A stretch of DNA of 19,767 nucleotides. Source: Chloroflexota bacterium (GTDB taxonomy: Bacteria > Chloroflexota > Ktedonobacteria > Ktedonobacterales > Ktedonobacteraceae). The stretch lies in assembly GCA_902810755.1 (NCBI GenBank), contig CADDYT010000119.1, positions 1 through 19,767 of the forward strand, given 5' to 3'. The position numbers were made by a program, and so were the translations under genes. The notes beneath the pieces were generated by a model. It had not been told where the DNA came from. It searched no databases and saw nothing but the letters and a program-made list of their open reading frames with translations. Positions within the stretch are counted from its first letter, which is position 1; the number at the start of each line of letters is the position of its first letter. Below, in pieces: positions 15,123 to 19,767 of the stretch.

Positions 15123-16430
15123 CTACTCTGCATTCCTGTGCAAACCAGAGGCGAGAACTGCCGTGATGGCCTCGTCAATGATGGTGATAGCGGTATCGAT
15201 CTCGCTTTCGGTGATCGAAAGGGGTGGAGCCATGCGGAAGCAGTTGAGCATACCGCCGGTGGAGCGCACGATATTCATGGAGAGGCCCCGTCGCAGGCAT
15301 TCATCACCAACAGCGATGCCCAGCGCGTCGGCTGGCTCTTTGGTCTCTCGATCCTCAACCAGCTCGATGCCGACGAGCAGTCCCTTGCCGCGCACATCCC
15401 CAATCTGCTCGTGACGCTCTTGCAGTTCATGCAGGCGCGAGAGCAGGTACGCTCCCCGCTGCCGTGCCTGCTCGACCAGTCCCTCCTGCTCAATCACATC
15501 GATGACGGCCAGCCCTGCCGCAGCCGGAAGCGGGTCAGAGACGTGTGAGGTGACGTGCATGAAGCCTTTGTGGTAGCAATCGTCCTCGATCTCGGTAGAG
15601 GTGAGGGTAGCCCCAAGTGGGATGCCGCCTCCCAGCGTTTTGGAAACCGAGAGGATATCCGGCACCACGCCGAACGACTCAAAGCCGAACATGGTGCCAA
15701 GCCGTCCAAAGCCGGTCTGCGCTTCGTCGAGAATCAGCAGCATCCCGCGTTCGTCGCAAAGCTGGCGCAGGCGCTGGAAATACTCTGGCGGGGGAACAAT
15801 GATGCCGCCCGCCGAAAGTACGGGTTCGGCGATCACGGCACACAGCGAGCCGATGGATTGCTGGTCAATCAGATCGAAGCCAGCATCCAGGCAGGAGCAA
15901 TCACAGGTGCCGTTGCAGTGCCGGATCGGACAGCGATAGGCGTAGGGGGCAGGCAGCGTCAGCGACCCCGGCATCGCCGGCCCATATCCAGCATGGCCTC
16001 CTGCCAGGTTGAGGGAGGCCGTCCCGGCCTGTAAGCCATGCCAGCTGCGCGTCAAGCCCACCACCTCGAAACGGCCCGTATGCATTTTCGCGATGCGCAA
16101 AGCGATTTCGTTGGCTTCTCCGCCCGTATTGACAAGGATGACTTTATTGAGGGATGCCGGGACCAGGCTGACCAGTCGCTCGGCCAGTTCAAGCACCGGC
16201 TCAGAAAGCATCCAGGAGTTGAGGTGAATAACTTCATCCAGACACTGTTGCACGGCCTCGACGAGGCGCGGGTGGTTGTGACCAATCGTCGAGCAAATCT
16301 GGCCCGAGGTGAAATCCAGGATGCGTTGTCCGTCCGTGGTTTCCAGCCATGCCCCAGAGGCACGGGCCACGATGAACGGAGCAAACCCGCGTGAATACCG
16401 GATCAAAAAGCGTTCGCGTTCGTCGGACAT
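15123..16430 (-). CDS. dgdA: 2,2-dialkylglycine decarboxylase-like class III aminotransferase (PLP)
   Basis: The product is 435 aa from the ATG at 16430, preceded by AAGGGAAG. It is a fold-type I PLP enzyme with K264 (SVSKTLGGG) for the Schiff base and D235 (LDEAQTGFGR) for the ring nitrogen. Resemblance to Burkholderia dialkylglycine decarboxylase extends over the whole length: FTSGQ, SWHG, PGSLTLPAPYAYRCP, EPVLSAGGII, TSHVSDPLPAA, GDVRGKGLL, GLSMNIV and FRMAPPLSITESEID. From memory of that enzyme, its Gln52, Trp138, Lys272 and Arg406 correspond to Q44, W130, K264 and R399 here, while its Ser215 is Ala207. The known reaction decarboxylates 2-methylalanine or isovaline to a ketone and then transfers the amino group to pyruvate. 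A cysteine-rich insert (CPIRHCNGTCDCSC, 167-180) is notable. The SHMT-like gene lies 94 bp upstream on the same strand. Confidence 0.8.
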   Translation of the reverse strand: MSDERERFLIRYSRGFAPFIVARASGAWLETTDGQRILDFTSGQICSTIGHNHPRLVEAVQQCLDEVIHLNSWMLSEPVLELAERLVSLVPASLNKVILVNTGGEANEIALRIAKMHTGRFEVVGLTRSWHGLQAGTASLNLAGGHAGYGPAMPGSLTLPAPYAYRCPIRHCNGTCDCSCLDAGFDLIDQQSIGSLCAVIAEPVLSAGGIIVPPPEYFQRLRQLCDERGMLLILDEAQTGFGRLGTMFGFESFGVVPDILSVSKTLGGGIPLGATLTSTEIEDDCYHKGFMHVTSHVSDPLPAAAGLAVIDVIEQEGLVEQARQRGAYLLSRLHELQERHEQIGDVRGKGLLVGIELVEDRETKEPADALGIAVGDECLRRGLSMNIVRSTGGMLNCFRMAPPLSITESEIDTAITIIDEAITAVLASGLHRNAE

Positions 16431-16524
16431 GTTTCTTCCCTTTCCAGCCTGTTGGCCTGATTATCCCACTGAGATACCTGACAGCCTGTTGCAAGCAAGC
16501 GGGTTATCGTCATTTGCTGCAAGC

Positions 16525-17895
16525 TCAATCGCTCATCCCAGGAGGAAGCCCATGATCGAGACAATAGTAGAGCGTCTGGTAGTGTTGCCGGAAGGCCGTC
16601 ACGTCCTGAGCCACCTCTGCTGGACTTTCCTGCTCAACGATGACGCGAGCCATGAAGTCCGCAATCTGCTCCATTTCCGCCTCACGCATGCCCAGCCGCG
16701 TCACTTCTATCGTCCCCATGCGCAGGCCTCCTGGTTGATTCCAATCTTCGACTCGGTCAGCCGGAATGAGATTCTTGTTGGTGATAATGTTGGCCTGTGC
16801 CAGTCGCTGGGCCACCGTCATTCCTCGGCCAAAAGAGCGCACATCGGCGATGACTTGCTGTGTCTTTGTATAGCCCTTGTGCGCTCCCAGCATGGGAAGG
16901 CCACGCCGGGCCAGGGCGGCACCCAGAGCCTGCGCGTTGCGCACGATCTGCGCCATGTAGACGTCCCCGAAGGTGAGCATTTCGGCAGCGGAGACGGCGA
17001 GGGCGGCCACCCGGTTTACCTGATGGGTGGCTGCCAGCATGGGAAAAATCGCATGGGTGAGCGGAACCGTCAGGTCGGAATCGTTCCAGACGATGATGCC
17101 GCTCTGCGGCCCGCTGAAGGTTTTGCCTGCTGAACCGGTCAGCACTGTCGCTCCCTCGCGCAGAGGATCCTGATACTGATGGCCGGCAATGAGACCAAGC
17201 TGGTGAGCGCCATCAAAGAAAATGTATCCTCCCCATTCGGCGACTATCTCATGCATAGCCTGGATAGGAAAGGGGAAGAGGGTCATGGAGTTTCCCAGCG
17301 TGACCACTCGTGGTCGAACCAGTGGCGCTACCTTGCGAAAGAGGTCCAGGTCGACTTCCAGCTCAACCGGGTCAAAGGGAATATCGACGATCTTGAGTCC
17401 TCGGATGCCTGCAGGTCCATCGACGCGATTACTGGAGTGACCCCCGACAGGCTGAGCTACGCTCATGATGACGTCTCCCGGCTCGGTCAGGGCCGTATAC
17501 ACCGCCAGGTTGCCGATCATGCTGGCGACCAGCCGATGGTCGGCATACCGTGCCTGGAAGACCTGTTTGAGCAGTTCGACGCATAAAGCCTCGACCTCGT
17601 CGATGTGTTGGGTTCCAGCAAACCAGCGGTTGGCGGCTCCAATATGCCCCTCGGCAGCCCGAGTGCCAATTTCCGAGGACAACAAGGCCCTGACCGTGGG
17701 ACTCGTCGGAGCCTCCGGGGCCAGCAGGTTCAGGCAGCGCTTGCCCCGCCATTCCTCATTGTGTGCCACAGCAGCAAGAACGGCCTCCTGCATCTCTTGA
17801 AGAGAATGACATGCGTCTAAAACGGCTCTTGCCTGGTCAAGGATTTCCGTATCATGAACTTCCAGCCTGGTTGCAGACTCTTTCGTCTTTGCCAT
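16525..17895 (-). CDS. Divergent serine hydroxymethyltransferase-like PLP enzyme
   Basis: The protein is 456 aa from the ATG at 17895, behind GAGGAGACG. The SHMT plan is complete: LNLLAPEAPTSPTVRALL with E61, AAEGHIGAANRWFAG, a GGH motif with H153, FFDGAHQLGLIAG with D228 and H231, the PLP lysine K258 in TGSAGKTFSGPQSG, and a C-terminal GGLRMGTIEVTRLGM with the carboxylate-binding Arg. It departs from housekeeping SHMT at several active-site places: the His before the PLP lysine (THK) is Gly, YAEG is AAEG, and YYGG is WFAG. It has an extra N-terminal stretch of about 50 residues. It may be a relative acting on another hydroxy or alpha-methyl amino acid, for example an alpha-methylserine hydroxymethyltransferase or a transaldolase; this is inference. 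It is probably co-transcribed with the dialkylglycine decarboxylase-like gene. Confidence 0.78.
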   Translation of the reverse strand: MAKTKESATRLEVHDTEILDQARAVLDACHSLQEMQEAVLAAVAHNEEWRGKRCLNLLAPEAPTSPTVRALLSSEIGTRAAEGHIGAANRWFAGTQHIDEVEALCVELLKQVFQARYADHRLVASMIGNLAVYTALTEPGDVIMSVAQPVGGHSSNRVDGPAGIRGLKIVDIPFDPVELEVDLDLFRKVAPLVRPRVVTLGNSMTLFPFPIQAMHEIVAEWGGYIFFDGAHQLGLIAGHQYQDPLREGATVLTGSAGKTFSGPQSGIIVWNDSDLTVPLTHAIFPMLAATHQVNRVAALAVSAAEMLTFGDVYMAQIVRNAQALGAALARRGLPMLGAHKGYTKTQQVIADVRSFGRGMTVAQRLAQANIITNKNLIPADRVEDWNQPGGLRMGTIEVTRLGMREAEMEQIADFMARVIVEQESPAEVAQDVTAFRQHYQTLYYCLDHGLPPGMSD

Positions 17896-18097
17896 GTTCT
17901 CGTCTCCTCATCATCAGTTGGAATATCTTGTGGTCTGTGAACTCTTGTAGGCACTATATCATATTCCTGGGACTTGCTGAGTAGAGCGTGTCTGCCCTCT
18001 ACCAAATCTGGATGGAAGGTCTGGAGGAAACGGTGAAACGGCGAGCCGATCAGAGCAAGCAAGCCCAGAGATCTGAGAGCCCATCTCGCCTGAATTC

Positions 18098-19453
18098 TTA
18101 TTCCTGCACAAGCGCATGAAAAGGTGGATGGTCTGCCTGCTGCAAGGCCCAATCGATCCAGCCATTTTCATCAGCATACCAGTGGGCAAATATCCGTGCA
18201 TCCTTTGCAGCTTGAGGCAAGCTTGTTTGCGGCACAATGATCGTTTCTCTCACCCGATTCCCTGGAATGGGAGATCGAACAGCTCTGCTACCACGGCATT
18301 CTATTTGCAATCTTTGCTCTTCCAACGGAACACCACCGTTCCAAAGAACCGCCGGGGCGAGGATAACTCCGGCAAGAGCAGGGTAAGCAGCCAACTTCTC
18401 TTGAAGGAAAGGAGCGAGAATAGCCAGCAATTCTTCCAGGCTCATGCCCGCTAGGCGCGTTCTCTGCCAGAGTCCAGCGTATTCATCCAGGCGTACCCAC
18501 ACAGATGTAGTGCTTCCTTCAGCCTGTTTGTTTTTCTCCTGTAGTCTGGCTACCAACCGATCCGGGATGCGAGCTTCAACTGCGGGACTGCTGATTCCCC
18601 ATGCTTCATGCATAGTTGCCTCAGTGGGACGAAAAATCGTCAAAAGTCCCCCGTTTGGTCCTACTACCTGCCGGATAGTTCCATCTTGGCCAGTCGCATG
18701 CGCGGCTACTTCGATATCCTGGAACCACTGTTTCATCTCCTCTTCTTTGCGAGACCAGCCGAGAAAACCTGAGATACGCACGTCACACTGCCATTCCAGA
18801 TTCATCAATCGCTGACTAAGACGCTGATCAAATGTCAGTGCCTTCCGTTCTGAATCAGACATCTGCATGAAAGTCGTCTCTACCAGAAGCCGGACATCGT
18901 TACGAATGAAAGACACATCTGCTCGATTGCCGTTTCCAAGGGATGGCTCAAACTGAATAGTCCATCCGTCTCGCAAACCCAGACTCGCTACTTCCAGTTG
19001 GAGCAATGCGCCTACCCAGGTGATTGGCTGTAGGTTCTTTTGCAAGTCTTTCAGCACACGCCCAAATCCGTTCGTAGAGATGGAATTTTGAAAGAGATGG
19101 AGCTGAACAGCCATCTGAATCAGGTTGGCATATACCCACGGAACATCATTCGCGGGCCAGAACCCAAGTGAGAAAACGGGATGTAAGCCCGCTTCCAATC
19201 CTTCTAAGACCCGTTGGGTAATCGTCCTGGCTTTCACTTTTTCGAGAAAATCGTCCCCTAAAGCGCTTTGAAGCGCCTTCACAGCCCAATGTGTAACCCG
19301 CTGCCCTTCAGAGGTAAGACACGTTGAATCGTCAATGAACAGGTCCCAGATAGACCAGTCCATCGGTCTTTTGCCTTCAAACGCATCAACTATGGCTCTA
19401 TGACGCGCTAGTATCTCATCAGTGGGGGAGGAAGGATGCTGTTCTTCAGTCAT
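18098..19453 (-). CDS. Protein of unknown function with a possible PD-(D/E)XK-like core
   Basis: The product is 451 aa from the ATG at 19451-19453, with GAGGT 8 nt upstream and a good promoter at 19493-19521. I do not recognise a named family. No signal peptide or membrane helix is evident. The middle region (about 144-195) runs WVGALLQLEVASLGLRDGW, FEPSLGNGNRADVSF, VRLLVETTF; a helix with E154, then D179 and E192, resembles the order of a PD-(D/E)XK nuclease, but the expected Lys after the last Glu is Thr. The C-terminal part (STTSVWVRLDEYAGLW, then LAGVILAPAVLWNGG) looks like a separate conserved domain. It is followed on the same strand, after about 200 bp, by the SHMT-like gene; base composition is lower in GC than the catabolic genes, so it may have a different origin. 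Confidence 0.75.
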   Translation of the reverse strand: MTEEQHPSSPTDEILARHRAIVDAFEGKRPMDWSIWDLFIDDSTCLTSEGQRVTHWAVKALQSALGDDFLEKVKARTITQRVLEGLEAGLHPVFSLGFWPANDVPWVYANLIQMAVQLHLFQNSISTNGFGRVLKDLQKNLQPITWVGALLQLEVASLGLRDGWTIQFEPSLGNGNRADVSFIRNDVRLLVETTFMQMSDSERKALTFDQRLSQRLMNLEWQCDVRISGFLGWSRKEEEMKQWFQDIEVAAHATGQDGTIRQVVGPNGGLLTIFRPTEATMHEAWGISSPAVEARIPDRLVARLQEKNKQAEGSTTSVWVRLDEYAGLWQRTRLAGMSLEELLAILAPFLQEKLAAYPALAGVILAPAVLWNGGVPLEEQRLQIECRGSRAVRSPIPGNRVRETIIVPQTSLPQAAKDARIFAHWYADENGWIDWALQQADHPPFHALVQE

Positions 19454-19492
19454 AACTTCACACCTCGATATTACTCGTTTCTTATTTATCCC

Positions 19493-19521
19493 GTTAGAAC
19501 ATATGATACTGACTCTGTCAA
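19493..19521 (-). promoter_or_regulatory. Sigma-70 promoter with extended -10 for the 451-aa unknown gene
   Basis: On the minus strand TTGACA (19516-19521) is followed after 17 nt by TCTAAC (19493-19498), preceded by TGT as an extended -10. The start codon is 40 bp further on. A perfect -35 at the ideal spacing makes this convincing. Confidence 0.65.
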
Positions 19522-19575
19522 TTCCAAATATCAGGATATACTCGACAATTTTGCAAGATGCCAACAATCATTTGT

Positions 19576-19591
19576 GACGGCGAAGTCCGTC
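19576..19591. promoter_or_regulatory. Short dyad between two divergent promoters, possible operator
   Basis: GACGG (19576-19580) and CCGTC (19587-19591) form a dyad with a 6-bp centre. It lies between the minus promoter at 19493-19521 and the plus promoter at 19616-19644. No T run follows, so it is not a terminator; an operator role is a guess. Confidence 0.25.
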
Positions 19592-19615
19592 GAAAAAACG
19601 TAAGGGGCGTATGTA

Positions 19616-19644
19616 TTGACCAGCTTCTTCAGTTTCGCTATAAT
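19616..19644 (+). promoter_or_regulatory. Strong sigma-70 promoter reading out of the window
   Basis: TTGACC (19616-19621) and a perfect TATAAT (19639-19644) are 17 nt apart. Transcription should begin near 19651, giving a short leader of about 42 nt before the TTG start at 19693. Confidence 0.7.
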
Positions 19645-19692
19645 CGAACCCACAAACCATCTCATATATGACAGCTTGAGTAGGAGCGTAAT

Positions 19693-19767
19693 TTGGACGG
19701 GTATCTGGAACGCGAACACATCCCGACAAGCCTCGGTAGACGTGGTAAGGGGAATCAACGTCTAGCT
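19693..19767 (+). CDS. Start of an unidentified gene, 3' end outside window
   Basis: A frame opens after a stop at 19681-19683 and stays open for 25 codons to the window edge. TTG at 19693 is the likely start because TAGGAG (19681-19686) stands 6 nt before it and a consensus promoter lies 49 bp upstream. The visible residues (DGYLEREHIPTSLGRRGKG) are basic and give no family. Non-translated RNA from the same promoter is an alternative. Confidence 0.4.
   Translation, partial: MDGYLEREHIPTSLGRRGKGNQRLA

Noticed and set aside
16309..17133. 274-codon plus-strand frame across the two PLP enzyme genes
   Set aside because: It crosses the gap between two well-supported minus-strand genes and has no domain or start signal.
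1..19767. CRISPR array, tRNA or rRNA genes
   Set aside because: No regularly spaced repeats, no tRNA T-loop with matching acceptor stem and no rRNA-like stretch was seen on reading both strands.

Overview
The window looks like a piece of chromosome from a multicellular-type Chloroflexota bacterium, most likely class Ktedonobacteria. This is an inference from gene style: a HAMP-type sensor fragment next to a MacB/LolD-type ABC transporter, an ECF sigma factor paired with a membrane protein, a two-frame ISKra4-like insertion sequence, a DUF385/Ddn-like oxidoreductase, moderately high GC and scattered gene remnants. No rRNA, tRNA or CRISPR array was seen. Nothing here shows a phage or a plasmid.

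Left part (1-7074). The window opens inside a hotdog-fold thioesterase gene (+). Next, on the minus strand, is a collapsed remnant of an ABC transporter/sensor kinase operon: the first third of a LolD-like ATPase, a short piece of a MacB-like permease and the TM-HAMP piece of a sensor kinase, all within about 1 kb. A gap of about 0.9 kb follows, holding one perfect 14-bp hairpin. Then come a family-4-type glycosyltransferase (+), a DUF72 protein (-, convergent, ends overlapping by 32 bp), an ECF sigma factor (+) with an ECF-type promoter in front of it, and a membrane protein (+) that resembles an M48 peptidase stripped of its zinc ligands. A luciferase-like flavin monooxygenase family gene (-) closes this part.

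Middle (7075-8727). A complete ISKra4-like insertion sequence of about 1.65 kb has 22-bp terminal inverted repeats (21 of 22 match). Its transposase is split into two frames at a T5C5 run and can be joined by a +1 shift. There is no visible target duplication. The IS abuts the C-terminal half of an NCS1-type permease whose N-terminal half is absent, so it probably marks a rearrangement junction.

Right part (8728-19767). This is an accessory catabolic block. On the plus strand: the truncated NCS1 permease, a PaaK-like acyl-CoA ligase broken by a small frameshift, an enoyl-CoA hydratase/isomerase, a leader of about 360 bp, a YtcJ-type amidohydrolase, a true nitrilase (E48/K135/C169, CWENYMPL) and a DUF385 F420-type oxidoreductase. 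On the minus strand, facing them: a 2,2-dialkylglycine decarboxylase-like PLP enzyme, a divergent SHMT-like PLP enzyme and a 451-aa protein of unknown function with a weak PD-(D/E)XK-like signature and a good promoter. The nitrilase, dialkylglycine decarboxylase and SHMT-like protein together suggest use of unusual nitrogen compounds, possibly alpha-aminonitriles and alpha,alpha-dialkyl amino acids; this is a hypothesis. A strong consensus promoter at 19616-19644 appears to drive a further plus-strand gene that runs off the window.
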